Made by a program: the position numbers and the translations under genes. DNA of 64,000 nucleotides from an uncultured Bacteroidales bacterium (lineage in GTDB: Bacteria > Bacteroidota > Bacteroidia > Bacteroidales > Muribaculaceae): NCBI GenBank assembly GCA_900544535.1, contig UQVH01000013.1, positions 28,028-92,027 of the forward strand, read 5' to 3'. This document shows, one piece after another, positions 34,202 through 43,541 of the stretch (position 1 is the first letter of the stretch; every line of letters starts with the position of its first letter). A model generated the notes under the pieces. That model saw only the letters and a program-made list of their open reading frames with translations. It was not told the DNA's origin and did not search any database.

Positions 34202-35785
34202 TTATTTCTCAGTCTTGCGGGGCACGGGAGGATAGTCGACCGTGTAGTGCAGGCCACGCGATTCCTTGCGCTCCTTGGCCTGACGCATGATCAGATAGCC
34301 AACGTTGATGATGTTGCGCAGCTCGCAGATCTCGCGCGAGGCCTTCGACTGCTTGAAGAGCTTCTCGGTCTCCTCATAGAGGATGTCGAGGCGGTTCCAG
34401 GCACGATCGAGGCGCAGGTTGGAGCGCACGATGCCAACGTAGGTGCCCATGATCTGGTTGACCTCCTTGATGCTCTGTGTGATGAGCACCATTTCTTCGG
34501 GGTGGCGTGTGCCCTCGTCGTTCCAGGAGGGGACGTCGGTGCGCAGCTCATAGTGCGAGGCGTTGGCGAGCGCGTGTTTGGCCGCGGCGTCGGCATAGAC
34601 CACGGCCTCGATCAACGAGTTGGAGGCCAGACGGTTGCCGCCGTGCAGACCGGTGCAGGAGCATTCGCCCACGGCGTAGAGGCGCTTGATCGACGACTCG
34701 GCGTTTCCGTCAACCTTGATGCCGCCGCAGAGATAATGGGCGGCGGGGGCAACGGGGATGTAGTCTTTGGTAATGTCGATGCCGAGCGAGAGACACTTGG
34801 CGTAGATGTTGGGGAAGTGCTTTTTGGTTTCTTCGGGATCTTTGTGGGTGACGTCGAGATAGACGTGGTCGTCGCCTGTGAGCTTCATCTCCGAGTCGAT
34901 GGCGCGGGCCACGATGTCGCGCGGGGCGAGCGAGAGGCGGGGATCATATTTGTGCATGAACTCCTCGCCCTTGAGATTGCGGAGCACTGCGCCGTAGCCG
35001 CGCATGGCCTCTGTGATCAGGAAGCTCGGACGGTCGCCGGGATGGTAGAGGGCCGTCGGGTGGAACTGGATGAACTCCATGTCCTTGACGGTGCCTTTGG
35101 CGCGGTAGACCATGGCGATGCCGTCGCCGGTGGCGACAAGCGGGTTGGTCGTGGTCTGATAGACGGCTCCGACGCCTCCGGTGGCTATCAGGGTGATGCG
35201 CGAGAGGAATGTGTCGACGTTGCCCGTCTGAGTGTCGAGCACGTAGGCGCCGTAACAGGTGATGTCCGGTGTGCGACGGGTGACGATCTTGCCCAGATGG
35301 TGCTGGGTGATGATCTCGATGGCGAAATGATGCTCGAAAATGTCGATGTCGGGGTTGGATCTGACAGCCTTGATGAGCGACTGCTGAATCTCGAAACCGG
35401 TATTGTCGGCATGGTGGAGGATGCGGAACTCCGAGTGGCCCCCCTCGCGGTGGAGGTCAAAAGTGCCGTCTTCCTTCTTGTCGAAGTCGACGCCCCAGCG
35501 GATCAGCTCGCGGATCTGCTCAGGAGCGCCGGTGACAACCTTACGGACGGCCTCAGGATCGCTGAGCCAGTCGCCCGCGATCATCGTGTCGTTGATATGC
35601 TTTTCGAAATCGTCGACCTCAAGATTGGTGACGGAAGCCACGCCGCCCTGGGCGAGCGCTGTATTGGCTTCATCGAGAGTGGTCTTGCAGATGAGGGCCA
35701 CTTTGCCCTTGGATGCTACCTTAAGGGCAAAACTCATGCCGGCTATGCCTGAGCCGATCACAAGGAAATCATATTTGCGTGTCAT
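34202..35785 (-). CDS. nadB: L-aspartate oxidase NadB
   Basis: A 527-residue flavoprotein. The start at 35785 (MTRKYDFLVIGSG) fits the FAD-binding N-terminus; the frame stays open upstream but that part is shadow of sdaA. Motifs: 'VIGSGIAGMSFALKVA' dinucleotide fold, 'TLDEANTALAQGGVASV', 'QFHPTALYHPGDRPSFLITEAMRGYGAVLRN', 'HYLCGGIKVD' and 'GLHGGNRLASNSLIEAVVYA'. It oxidises L-aspartate to iminoaspartate, the first step of de novo NAD synthesis. No nadA or nadC is adjacent; it follows sdaA by 20 bases. Confidence 0.94.
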   Translation of the reverse strand: MTRKYDFLVIGSGIAGMSFALKVASKGKVALICKTTLDEANTALAQGGVASVTNLEVDDFEKHINDTMIAGDWLSDPEAVRKVVTGAPEQIRELIRWGVDFDKKEDGTFDLHREGGHSEFRILHHADNTGFEIQQSLIKAVRSNPDIDIFEHHFAIEIITQHHLGKIVTRRTPDITCYGAYVLDTQTGNVDTFLSRITLIATGGVGAVYQTTTNPLVATGDGIAMVYRAKGTVKDMEFIQFHPTALYHPGDRPSFLITEAMRGYGAVLRNLKGEEFMHKYDPRLSLAPRDIVARAIDSEMKLTGDDHVYLDVTHKDPEETKKHFPNIYAKCLSLGIDITKDYIPVAPAAHYLCGGIKVDGNAESSIKRLYAVGECSCTGLHGGNRLASNSLIEAVVYADAAAKHALANASHYELRTDVPSWNDEGTRHPEEMVLITQSIKEVNQIMGTYVGIVRSNLRLDRAWNRLDILYEETEKLFKQSKASREICELRNIINVGYLIMRQAKERKESRGLHYTVDYPPVPRKTEK

Positions 35786-35805
35786 GGCATCTGAATTGGT
35801 TGGTT

Positions 35806-37002
35806 CTATTTGATTGCGGCCAGGCCACCCTGGGCGGTCTCTTTGTAGATCGACGGCAGGTCGTGGCCGGTCTGCTTCATCACCTCGACAATGCGGTCGA
35901 AGCTGACGGAGTGGCGTCCGTCGGAGAACGAGGCGTAGAGGTTGCTGTCGAGGGCGCGGGCGGCGGCGTAGGCGTTGCGTTCGATGCAAGGGATCTGCAC
36001 GAGTCCGCAGACGGGGTCGCATGTGAGGCCTAAGTGGTGTTCGAGGCCCATTTCGGCCGAGTATTCGATCTGGGCAGGAGTGCCGCCGAAGAGCTGGCTC
36101 GCGGCTGCTGCGGCCATTGCGCAGGCTACGCCGACCTCGCCCTGACAGCCTACTTCGGCGCCTGAGACGGAGGCGTTGCACTTGACGACGCTGCCGAAGA
36201 GTCCGGCAGTGGCCAAAGCGCGCAGGATGCGCTTGTCGCTGAAGCCTTTGGAGGTCGAGAGGTGATAAAGCACCGCGGGGAGCACTCCGCAGGAGCCGCA
36301 GGTGGGTGCGGTGACGATCTTGCCGCCCGACGCATTTTCCTCGCTGACGGCGAGGGCGTAGGCGTAGACCAGTCCGCGGCTGCGCAGGCTGTCGTTGTGG
36401 CCGGATGCGTGGAGATAGTAGCTGACTGCCTTGCGACGCACACCGAGACCGCCGGGGAGCACTCCCTCGGCGTCGATGCCGCGCTCGACGGCCTCTTTCA
36501 TCACGCGCCATACCTCGCGCAGATAGTCCCACACGTCGCTGTCCTCATACTCCTCGACATATTCCCAAAAACTTTTGCCCGATTTCTCGGCCCAGCGGAG
36601 GATGTCGGCTATCTTGTGGAGAGGATAGACCTCCTTGCGGTCGGGACGCGATTCGCCCTCGTGGACAATATCGCCGCCGCCGATGGAGTAAACCGTATCG
36701 CGGCCAAGTTCCTTGCCGTCGGCGTCGCGGGCCACAAAAGTCATGCCGTTGGGGTGGAAGGGCAGGAAGACCGACGGCTCCCAGAGGATGGTTGTCGGCG
36801 CACGCTGTTCAAGTTCGCCGACGATAGCCACATCTGTCATGTGGCCCTTCCCGGTGCCCGCGAGGGCTCCGAAAAGGGTCACAGTGTAGGATGCGGCGTC
36901 CGGATAACGGGCTCCAAACTCCTGGGCGGCTTTCAGCGGTCCCATCGTGTGGGAGCTGGAGGGGCCGTGGCCTATTTTATAGAGTTGCTTTATGGATTCC
37001 AT
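35806..37002 (-). CDS. sdaA: L-serine dehydratase (ammonia-lyase), single chain
   Basis: A 398-residue iron-sulfur enzyme. The N-terminal beta domain has 'YKIGHGPSSSHTMGPLKAA', the C-terminal alpha domain 'TAPTCGSCGVLPAVLYH', 'AEVGCQGEVGVACAMAAAA' and 'LTCDPVCGLVQIPCIERN', with Cys residues that bind the [4Fe-4S] cluster. It converts L-serine to pyruvate and ammonia. It is 26 bases behind gpmI and 20 before nadB, so the three probably form one transcript from the gpmI promoter. Alpha and beta domains are fused, as in enterobacterial SdaA. Confidence 0.93.
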   Translation of the reverse strand: MESIKQLYKIGHGPSSSHTMGPLKAAQEFGARYPDAASYTVTLFGALAGTGKGHMTDVAIVGELEQRAPTTILWEPSVFLPFHPNGMTFVARDADGKELGRDTVYSIGGGDIVHEGESRPDRKEVYPLHKIADILRWAEKSGKSFWEYVEEYEDSDVWDYLREVWRVMKEAVERGIDAEGVLPGGLGVRRKAVSYYLHASGHNDSLRSRGLVYAYALAVSEENASGGKIVTAPTCGSCGVLPAVLYHLSTSKGFSDKRILRALATAGLFGSVVKCNASVSGAEVGCQGEVGVACAMAAAAASQLFGGTPAQIEYSAEMGLEHHLGLTCDPVCGLVQIPCIERNAYAAARALDSNLYASFSDGRHSVSFDRIVEVMKQTGHDLPSIYKETAQGGLAAIK

Positions 37003-37028
37003 TGATGTCGCCTCACAGATGGTTTCGA

Positions 37029-38543
37029 TCAGTCGATCAGGGCGTGGCCTGTCATCTCCTTGGGCTGCGGGAGACCCATGATCCTGAGCATTGTGGGAGC
37101 AACGTCAGCCAGGCGGCCGTCAGCAACTTTGGCGTCGGCGCGGTCGGTGACATAGATGCAGGGCACGGGGTTGAGCGAGTGGGCGGTGTTGGGGGTGCCG
37201 TCGGAATTGATGGCGTGGTCGGCGTTGCCGTGGTCAGCGATGATGATCACCTCGTAGCCGGCCTTCTTGGCGGCCTCTACGGTGTCTTTCACGCATTCGT
37301 CGACGGCCTTGACAGCCTTGCAGATCGCGTCGTAGACTCCGGTGTGGCCCACCATGTCACCGTTGGCATAGTTGACGACGATGAAGTCATATTTCTCCTC
37401 TTTGATAGCCTCGACGAGTTTGTCCTTGACCTCATAAGCGCTCATTTCGGGCTTCAGGTCGTAGGTGGCAACCTTGGGCGAAGCCACGAGGATGCGCTCC
37501 TCGCCTTCGTAGGGCTGCTCGCGGCCGCCGTTGAAGAAGAAGGTCACGTGGGCATACTTTTCGGTCTCGGCGATGTGGAGCTGCTTCTTGTCGAGGCTCG
37601 AAAGATATTCGCCGAGGGTGTTGCTGACGTTTTCTTTCGGGAAGAGGATGTGGACGCCGGTGAACGATGCGTCGTAGGGGGTCATGCAGTAATACTGGAG
37701 ACCGGGGATCACCTTCATGCCGGCTTCGGGGATGTCGTGCTGGGTGAGAGCCACGGTGAGTTCCTTGGCACGGTCGTTGCGGTAGTTGAAGAAGATGACG
37801 GCGTCGCCTTCCTTGATGGTTCCGTCGACGGTCGAGTTGTTGATCGGCTTGATAAATTCGTCGGTCACGTCCTCGTCGTAGCTTTCCTGAACGGCTTTGG
37901 CCATGTCGGTGGCCTGCTTGCCCTCACCGTTGACAAGGAGATCGTAGGCTACCTTGACACGCTCCCAGCGCTTGTCGCGGTCCATAGCGTAGTAGCGGCC
38001 GATGATTGAGGCGATCTTGCCGGCCGACTTGGCGCAGTGGGCTTCGAGCTGTTCGATGAAACCCTTGCCGCTGCGGGGATCAGTGTCGCGGCCGTCCATA
38101 AAGCAGTGGATGTAGACTTTCTCAAGACCGTATTTTGCAGCGATGTCGCAGAGGGCGAAGAGGTGGTCGAGCGAAGAGTGCACGCCGCCGTCGCTTGTCA
38201 GGCCCATGAAGTGGATTGCCTTGCCGTTGTCGCGGGCATAGCTGAAGGCATTGACGATTTCAGGGTTTTCGAGGATAGAGCCGTCGGCACATGCCTTGTT
38301 GATCTTCACGAGGTCCTGATAGACCACGCGGCCGGCGCCGATATTGAGGTGACCCACTTCCGAGTTGCCCATCTGACCGTCAGGCAGACCTACGTTCTCG
38401 CCTGAAGCCTGGAGCTGGCTGTGGGGATAAGTTTTAACGAGATAGTCCCAGTAGGGAGTCGGAGTTGAGAAAATAGCGTCGCTCTTTGAGTGATTGCCGA
38501 TTCCCCAACCGTCGAGAATCATTAACAATGCTTTCTTTGCCAT
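37029..38543 (-). CDS. gpmI: 2,3-bisphosphoglycerate-independent phosphoglycerate mutase
   Basis: A 504-residue Mn-dependent enzyme. 'LLMILDGWGIG' at the N-terminus, phosphoserine intermediate Ser61 in 'GNSEVGHLNIGAGR', 'FMGLTSDGGVHSSLDHLFAL', 'CFMDGRDTDPRSG', and the C-terminal metal ligands 'VVNYANGDMVGHTGVYDA' and 'IIADHGNADHAI'. It interconverts 3- and 2-phosphoglycerate in glycolysis. A full consensus promoter (38607-38637) lies 64 bases upstream. First gene of gpmI-sdaA-nadB-DUF4294. Confidence 0.95.
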   Translation of the reverse strand: MAKKALLMILDGWGIGNHSKSDAIFSTPTPYWDYLVKTYPHSQLQASGENVGLPDGQMGNSEVGHLNIGAGRVVYQDLVKINKACADGSILENPEIVNAFSYARDNGKAIHFMGLTSDGGVHSSLDHLFALCDIAAKYGLEKVYIHCFMDGRDTDPRSGKGFIEQLEAHCAKSAGKIASIIGRYYAMDRDKRWERVKVAYDLLVNGEGKQATDMAKAVQESYDEDVTDEFIKPINNSTVDGTIKEGDAVIFFNYRNDRAKELTVALTQHDIPEAGMKVIPGLQYYCMTPYDASFTGVHILFPKENVSNTLGEYLSSLDKKQLHIAETEKYAHVTFFFNGGREQPYEGEERILVASPKVATYDLKPEMSAYEVKDKLVEAIKEEKYDFIVVNYANGDMVGHTGVYDAICKAVKAVDECVKDTVEAAKKAGYEVIIIADHGNADHAINSDGTPNTAHSLNPVPCIYVTDRADAKVADGRLADVAPTMLRIMGLPQPKEMTGHALID

Positions 38544-38606
38544 GATGTTATAGAAATTGTAAGATTATTGATAGCGATAATATTTGGAGAGAACTGAATA
38601 TGAGTG

Positions 38607-38637
38607 CAAAATTACGGAATTCCCCCCGAAAATCAAA
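38607..38637 (-). promoter_or_regulatory. Promoter of gpmI
   Basis: On the minus strand TTTG (38634-38637), 19 bases, TAATTTTG (38607-38614). Confidence 0.8.
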
Positions 38638-38647
38638 AGTTAAAATT

Positions 38648-39541
38648 TCAGCTTCCTCCACGCAGTTTCTCCCGGAGTCCGCGCAGGAAGCGCCCCTTAT
38701 CAGCAGGGCCAGTTGAGACCGGATTACATTTCTCCCAAATTGTCTCAAATTTTTCTTTTCCAATAAATTCATGGTCGTACCATCCGATGTCTCCAAATTT
38801 CCCCTCATAAAGAGAGCTTCCATCCATCATCGGTTTATCAGGTGACAGACACACAGTAGTGCCGTCAGGCTTTTCGATTACTTCCCGGACAAGGTTTTCT
38901 CCGTGAAAATGAAAATAGTACTGATACATGGTCAGCGGCTCGATAAGGGATGTATAACTGTCGATCCATGACCATACACGACGTTTTACGACATTATCAA
39001 TCAGTGTCATTCTAATCCGCTGTCTTATATAACCGGTCTTTATCAATTCAACTGTTTTGAACCACAGATAAACAGAGCCGTCAAAAGCGTCACCGGCTAT
39101 CCAGTCACCCGGATCGACAGGGCCGACATTCACCCGTGGTTCATTGCAACGCCAGACAAAGCATTCTTCATAAGGGTCCAATCTGCTTATTTTTTCTATC
39201 GACCATTCCTCCTCGTCTTCGCTTTTGGTGCCAAGCTCAACAAAACGGGCTGATGCCAGTCCGTCAAGACCGAGATCTGCACTTTCGCCAACCTTATACC
39301 ATCCGGCTTCAAATTTACTCCCCGACAAAACATCCGTATGCACATACAATCCGACCTTAGCTGAGATTATTTCCTCAATTTCAGGATTTTCGCTTACCGA
39401 ATAGCGAGTTTTGAAAATCCTGATCACCGGGCAACCGTCTTGTTCGCTGTCATCCGCTATGTATTGGAAATAGCTTTTGTATCCGTCTCCATGTTCCTGA
39501 CAGAACACATCTCCTATTTTTATTTCGACTCTCTTTACCAT
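38648..39541 (-). CDS. Unknown protein, tandem paralogue 1, immunity-like N-terminus
   Basis: A 297-residue soluble protein without signal peptide. The N-terminus 'IKIGDVFCQEHGDGYKSYFQYIADD' resembles the opening strand pattern of immunity-type proteins such as Imm26 ('KIGD.F..'), but the rest is not familiar. It shares many blocks with the upstream gene: GYKSYFQYIA, WYKVG, LGLD, LAS, CNEP, YYFHF.GEN, REVI. Its ATG overlaps the stop of that gene (ATGGTAA), so the two are translationally coupled. The C-terminal ~30 residues (KGRFLRGLREKLRGGS) are absent from the paralogue. Function is unknown. Confidence 0.7.
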   Translation of the reverse strand: MVKRVEIKIGDVFCQEHGDGYKSYFQYIADDSEQDGCPVIRIFKTRYSVSENPEIEEIISAKVGLYVHTDVLSGSKFEAGWYKVGESADLGLDGLASARFVELGTKSEDEEEWSIEKISRLDPYEECFVWRCNEPRVNVGPVDPGDWIAGDAFDGSVYLWFKTVELIKTGYIRQRIRMTLIDNVVKRRVWSWIDSYTSLIEPLTMYQYYFHFHGENLVREVIEKPDGTTVCLSPDKPMMDGSSLYEGKFGDIGWYDHEFIGKEKFETIWEKCNPVSTGPADKGRFLRGLREKLRGGS

Positions 39542-40341
39542 AAAGATTCTCCTTTATTCCAAATTGTATTGAATTTTTCTTGTGTCACATGCGATGCGCA
39601 CCAGCTTATATCGCCAAAAGTCCCCTTAAAAATGGAATAACCGTCTTTGGCAGGCTCGTTTTCGGACAAATTTATGAATTTTCCATCAGCTGTCTGTATT
39701 ACTTCTCTGCTGATATTCTCTCCTTTGAAATGAAAATAATACAGTAGCCTTGTCATGCGGTCAAAATAAGTCAGATAACTCTCCACCCACGACCATGTTT
39801 TTTGCTTAACATATCTGTTTAAATAGAAATCTGCTGTGGTATATCCATATTTGATTCTTTCAACAATTCTGAACCATGACAGGACACTGCCTTTTGTTGT
39901 CATCGGACTTTCCGCTATTTCAGGAGTCATTTTCCCAATAGAAATATGCGGCTCGTTACAATGCCATACATAAAAATGTTCAAGCGGATCAACATCATCA
40001 AATTTATCTGTTTCCGGATTATAAACAATGGAAGACTCCCCCACAAACCACACTGAAGCCAGTTTGTCAAGGCCCAAATCTTTACTTTTGCCTACTTTAT
40101 ACCAATGATTGCCCACAAGCCCGATCCGGAGTACTGTATGGGCATAAAACGCCACATCGGATTTGACCAATTCGTCCATGTCAGGCTTATAATCCATCGG
40201 ATAGCGCCCGACAAAAGCCCGGATGACAGAACTGTTCAACTGCGTCATATCATTGGCGATATATTGGAAATAGCTCTTGTAGCCATTTCCCAATTCAATG
40301 CAGAATATATCACCTATCTTCGTAACTATTCGCTTTGCCAT
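39535..40341 (-). CDS. Unknown protein, tandem paralogue 2, immunity-like N-terminus
   Basis: A 268-residue protein starting at ATG 40341 (MAKRIVTKIGDIF); the longer frame would use TTG. Same family as the next gene: 'GDIFCIELGNGYKSYFQYIAND', 'WYKVGKSKDLGLDKLASVWFVG', 'YVWHCNEPH', 'WSWVESYLTYF', 'LLYYFHFKGENISREVI'. Both are AT-richer than their neighbours, consistent with acquisition by transfer. No polymorphic-toxin gene is in the window, so if they are immunity proteins they are orphans. The alternative is an unrelated paralogous pair of housekeeping type. Confidence 0.7.
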   Translation of the reverse strand: MAKRIVTKIGDIFCIELGNGYKSYFQYIANDMTQLNSSVIRAFVGRYPMDYKPDMDELVKSDVAFYAHTVLRIGLVGNHWYKVGKSKDLGLDKLASVWFVGESSIVYNPETDKFDDVDPLEHFYVWHCNEPHISIGKMTPEIAESPMTTKGSVLSWFRIVERIKYGYTTADFYLNRYVKQKTWSWVESYLTYFDRMTRLLYYFHFKGENISREVIQTADGKFINLSENEPAKDGYSIFKGTFGDISWCASHVTQEKFNTIWNKGESLW

Positions 40342-40384
40342 ATTTTTCAAGGTTTCAAAATATACACGCCCATCACGTTTATAT

Positions 40385-41812
40385 CTACTTTTTCACCAGC
40401 GTCTTGGTCAGGTTGACTCCTGAGGGGATTTCTTCGGTATAGTGGCTGACGAAGATGAGCGAGGTGTCGGGGCGGGCGGTCAGGCGGTCAACAAGGCGGC
40501 GCACACGCTGCTTGGCCCGGCTGTCGAGTCCGTGGAGAGGCTCGTCGAGGATCAACAGCTGCGGTTGGCGGATGAATGCCCGTGCAAGCAAGACCATTCG
40601 CTGCTCGCCCGACGACAGCTGGTCGAACTTCCGGTCTCTCAGATGCTCTATTCCCATAAGCCGCAGCCACTCCACCGCCTCACTGCGTTCTTCCTCAGTG
40701 ATTTTGGCATAGCGGTTAAGGGCCGAGCGCAAGCCCTGGGCCACGACATCGGCCACAGGCAGAGGCGAGCGGAAATAGAGCTGCATCTCAGGGCAGACGT
40801 AGCCGATGCGGTCTTTGATCTCCCAGATGCTTTCGCCGCTTCCGCGACGGCGGTCGAAGAGAGTGATCCGGTTGGCATAGGCCTGCGGATGGTCGCCGCA
40901 CACCATACTCAACAGCAGCGACTTGCCGCTTCCGTTCGGACCGGTCAGCGCCCAGCGCTCTCCGCGGCGTACCGTCCACTCCAGCCCGCTTATGATCTCT
41001 CGGTCGCCGTAGCGCACATGGCCATCGGCAATCGAGAAAGCCACCTCATAGTCGCCCCCTGCCGCCGTCCGCGCAGGGATTTCAAGGTCTCCGGCCTCTT
41101 CTCCGAAGGCAGCCGACATCCGGCGCAGTCCTGCGATCTCCTCCTTGTCAGTCACGAGTCTCTCTAAACGGCGCTCCTTCATCACGAGCACCGCCCCGGC
41201 ATAGTCGGGAATATCAGCGCCGTCACAGAGCAGCATCACCACCGAAGTCCCGCTCTCTGGCAAGCCGCGCAGGGCTGCATCGAGTTCGCCGCGTGAGGCT
41301 GCATCGAGACCTATATATGGATTGTCGAGTATCAGCAGATCGGGACGCGAGCGCAGGGCATTGATCACCAACAGCTTCCGCAGTTCACCGCTCGACAGAT
41401 AGTTGACGCGTTTACTGTTGACATCGCGCAGCGCGAATGCCTCGCAAAGCCTCAGCCACTCCCCGTCCTCGGCCAACGGACCTACAATCTCCGCCACCGT
41501 CGGCACGAAATCATTGACCGTAGACTCCAGGCGTTGCTCGTGGCTGACGACGTCGATCCCCGTAAACGAATGAATATCCGTAAAGGTCAGCATCTTCACC
41601 TTCATGTCTGGCCGGGCGAACTCCAGGCGGTTGCCGTAGGCATAGCGCCCCTTCTCCATCACAAGGCCGAGGGTCGATTTTCCCGCCCCGTTCTCACCGA
41701 GCACCACCGACACACCCTGAGGTATCTCCAAAAGCGCCGAATTGTCAAGCACAACACTGCCATAGCCCAGACGTGGGCTGTTGAAACGTATCAAAAAATC
41801 TGCATTATTCAT
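40385..41812 (-). CDS. Double-ATPase ABC protein, ModF-like
   Basis: A 475-residue protein with two ABC ATPase domains and no membrane segment. The start at 41812 lies after the -7 box at 41836-41843. Domain 1: Walker A GENGAGKST, signature YLSSGELRKLL, Walker B DLLILDNPYIGLD (Asn in place of the catalytic Glu). Domain 2: Walker A GPNGSGKSLLL, signature LSSGEQRMVLLARA, Walker B QLLILDEPLHGLD and switch His (FVSHYTEEIP). The ModF/PhrA group has this layout; its role is poorly defined. No permease gene is adjacent. The degenerate Walker B in domain 1 suggests only site 2 hydrolyses ATP fully. Confidence 0.85.
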   Translation of the reverse strand: MNNADFLIRFNSPRLGYGSVVLDNSALLEIPQGVSVVLGENGAGKSTLGLVMEKGRYAYGNRLEFARPDMKVKMLTFTDIHSFTGIDVVSHEQRLESTVNDFVPTVAEIVGPLAEDGEWLRLCEAFALRDVNSKRVNYLSSGELRKLLVINALRSRPDLLILDNPYIGLDAASRGELDAALRGLPESGTSVVMLLCDGADIPDYAGAVLVMKERRLERLVTDKEEIAGLRRMSAAFGEEAGDLEIPARTAAGGDYEVAFSIADGHVRYGDREIISGLEWTVRRGERWALTGPNGSGKSLLLSMVCGDHPQAYANRITLFDRRRGSGESIWEIKDRIGYVCPEMQLYFRSPLPVADVVAQGLRSALNRYAKITEEERSEAVEWLRLMGIEHLRDRKFDQLSSGEQRMVLLARAFIRQPQLLILDEPLHGLDSRAKQRVRRLVDRLTARPDTSLIFVSHYTEEIPSGVNLTKTLVKK

Positions 41813-41835
41813 CTTTGCATTACCATTAACGGCTG

Positions 41836-41843
41836 CAAAAGTA
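41836..41843 (-). promoter_or_regulatory. -7 box of the ABC gene
   Basis: Minus-strand TACTTTTG, 24 bases upstream of the ATG at 41812. Confidence 0.6.
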
Positions 41844-41906
41844 AGAAATTGGCCCGTCACCGCAGCATTTTTCCGCCCTGATATTACAAATTTTGATAAT
41901 TTTATC

Positions 41907-41914
41907 TATTTTTG
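41907..41914 (+). promoter_or_regulatory. -7 box of the POT transporter genes
   Basis: TATTTTTG, 84 bases upstream of the ATG at 41998. It lies back to back with the ABC promoter. The -33 element is not clear. Confidence 0.55.
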
Positions 41915-41997
41915 CAGAAACTCTCCGCCATGTGGTTTACGCCCCGGCAGTTTAACCCTCTGAATCAATACCCAAATTTTCCCTTAATCAATCCGTT

Positions 41998-43524
41998 ATG
42001 TTCAAAGACCAACCCAAAGGCCTTATTCCTGCTGCTCTCAGCAACATGGGCGAGCGATTCGGCTACTACATCATGAACGCCGTCCTGGTCCTCTTCCTCT
42101 GTTCGAAATTCGGACTCTCCGAGGAGACCAGCGCTCTTGTCTACTCGTTCTTCTACGCCGGCATCTACCTGCTCAGCCTCGTAGGCGGTGCCATCGCCGA
42201 CAAAACCCAAAACTACAAGGGGACCATCATCAACGGCCTCATCATCATGACCATAGGCTACGTGATCCTCTCCATCCCCATCCTCTCTACCTCCGACAAC
42301 ATCTCCTGGCTCCTGCCGCTCACCTGCTTCGCCCTCTTCCTCATAGCCTTCGGCAACGGCCTGTTCAAAGGCAACCTCCAGGCAATCGTGGGCCAGCTCT
42401 ACGACAATCCCAAATACGCCTCCAAACGCGACTCCGGTTTCCAGATCTTCTACGTCTTCATCAACGTCGGCGGTCTCGTGGCACCCTTCGTCGCTCCCCT
42501 TCTCCGCAGCTGGTGGCTCGGCACCCACTCACTGGCCTACAACGCCAAGCTCCCCGCTCTCTGCCATGAATATCTCAGCGTCACCGACTCGATGAGCTCC
42601 GAGAACCTCAACAACCTCTATGCCCTCATCACCGAAACCGGAGGCAACGCCGCAGGCGACATCCAGGCCTTCTGCTCGCAGTATCTCGACGTCTTCAACA
42701 CAGGCATCCACTACTCGTTCATCGCCTCTGTCTGCGCCATGCTCATATCGCTCCTGATCTTCGTCAGCGTCAAGAAAAACCTCCCCACTCCCGGCAAGAA
42801 AGCCAAGGCCGAAGGCGTGCGCATCTCCGACGAAGAGCGCCGCGCAATGGCCAAGGAGATCAAGCAGCGCATGACCGCCCTCTTCGCAGTGCTCGGCGTC
42901 GTGATCTTCTTCTGGTTCTCTTTCCACCAGAACGGCACCTCCCTCTCGCTCTTCGCCCGCGACTTCGTCGACACCTCCTCCATCGCTCCTGAAATCTGGC
43001 AGGCTGCCAATCCTTTCTTCGTCATCATCCTGACCCCCGTGGTGATGCTCATGTTCAGCGCCCTCAGCCGCGCGGGCATCGAGATCTCCACACCCCGCAA
43101 GATCGCCATCGGTATGGGTCTCGCAGGCACAGCCTTCCTCTTCCTCGCCCTCTACTCCTACTTTGAAAACTACCCCTCCGGCATTGAGTTCCGCGAACTT
43201 CCCAACGCCATCGCCGCAACGATGAAAGCCGGTCCCTGGGTACTCCTCCTGCTCTACTTCTTCCTCACCGTGGCCGAACTCTTCATCTCGCCCCTCGGTC
43301 TCTCGTTCGTCTCCAAAGTCGCCCCCGCCCACATGCAGGGCCTCTGCCAGGGTCTCTGGCTCGGCGCCACCGCCCTCGGCAACCTCCTGCTCTGGATCGG
43401 CCCGCTGATGTACAACAACTGGCCCCTCTGGATCTGCTGGAGCGTCTTCCTCGCAGTCTGCCTCATCTCCATGGGCGTCATGTTCGGCATGGTCAACTGG
43501 CTCGAACGTGTCACCAGATCATAA
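41998..43524 (+). CDS. POT/PTR-family MFS transporter 1
   Basis: A 508-residue membrane protein with the POT-family N-terminus (PKGLIPAALSNMGERFGYYIMN), 'GAIADKT', 'FGNGLFKGNLQAIVGQLYD' and 'RDSGFQIFYVFINVGGLVAPF', and about 12-14 membrane segments. POT carriers import di- and tripeptides or related small molecules with protons. The usual ExxERFxYY motif reads NMGERFGYY here, so the first Glu is Asn. It is followed 67 bases later by a second POT gene with the same substitution, and the two probably arose by duplication. A GC hairpin (43542-43568) lies between them. Confidence 0.87.
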   Translation: MFKDQPKGLIPAALSNMGERFGYYIMNAVLVLFLCSKFGLSEETSALVYSFFYAGIYLLSLVGGAIADKTQNYKGTIINGLIIMTIGYVILSIPILSTSDNISWLLPLTCFALFLIAFGNGLFKGNLQAIVGQLYDNPKYASKRDSGFQIFYVFINVGGLVAPFVAPLLRSWWLGTHSLAYNAKLPALCHEYLSVTDSMSSENLNNLYALITETGGNAAGDIQAFCSQYLDVFNTGIHYSFIASVCAMLISLLIFVSVKKNLPTPGKKAKAEGVRISDEERRAMAKEIKQRMTALFAVLGVVIFFWFSFHQNGTSLSLFARDFVDTSSIAPEIWQAANPFFVIILTPVVMLMFSALSRAGIEISTPRKIAIGMGLAGTAFLFLALYSYFENYPSGIEFRELPNAIAATMKAGPWVLLLLYFFLTVAELFISPLGLSFVSKVAPAHMQGLCQGLWLGATALGNLLLWIGPLMYNNWPLWICWSVFLAVCLISMGVMFGMVNWLERVTRS

Positions 43525-43541
43525 CTGAAATTCACCAATCC

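Noticed and set aside
34169..35752. 527-codon open frame on the plus strand
   Set aside because: Antisense of nadB, which has full flavoprotein motifs. The Val/Asp/Gly-rich sequence is a codon shadow.
34202..36532. nadB extended to 776 residues
   Set aside because: Residues before MTRKYD are out-of-frame sdaA sequence; the FAD-binding motif starts right after the ATG at 35785.
36891..38009. 372-codon plus-strand frame
   Set aside because: Antisense of gpmI, whose metal and Ser motifs are intact.
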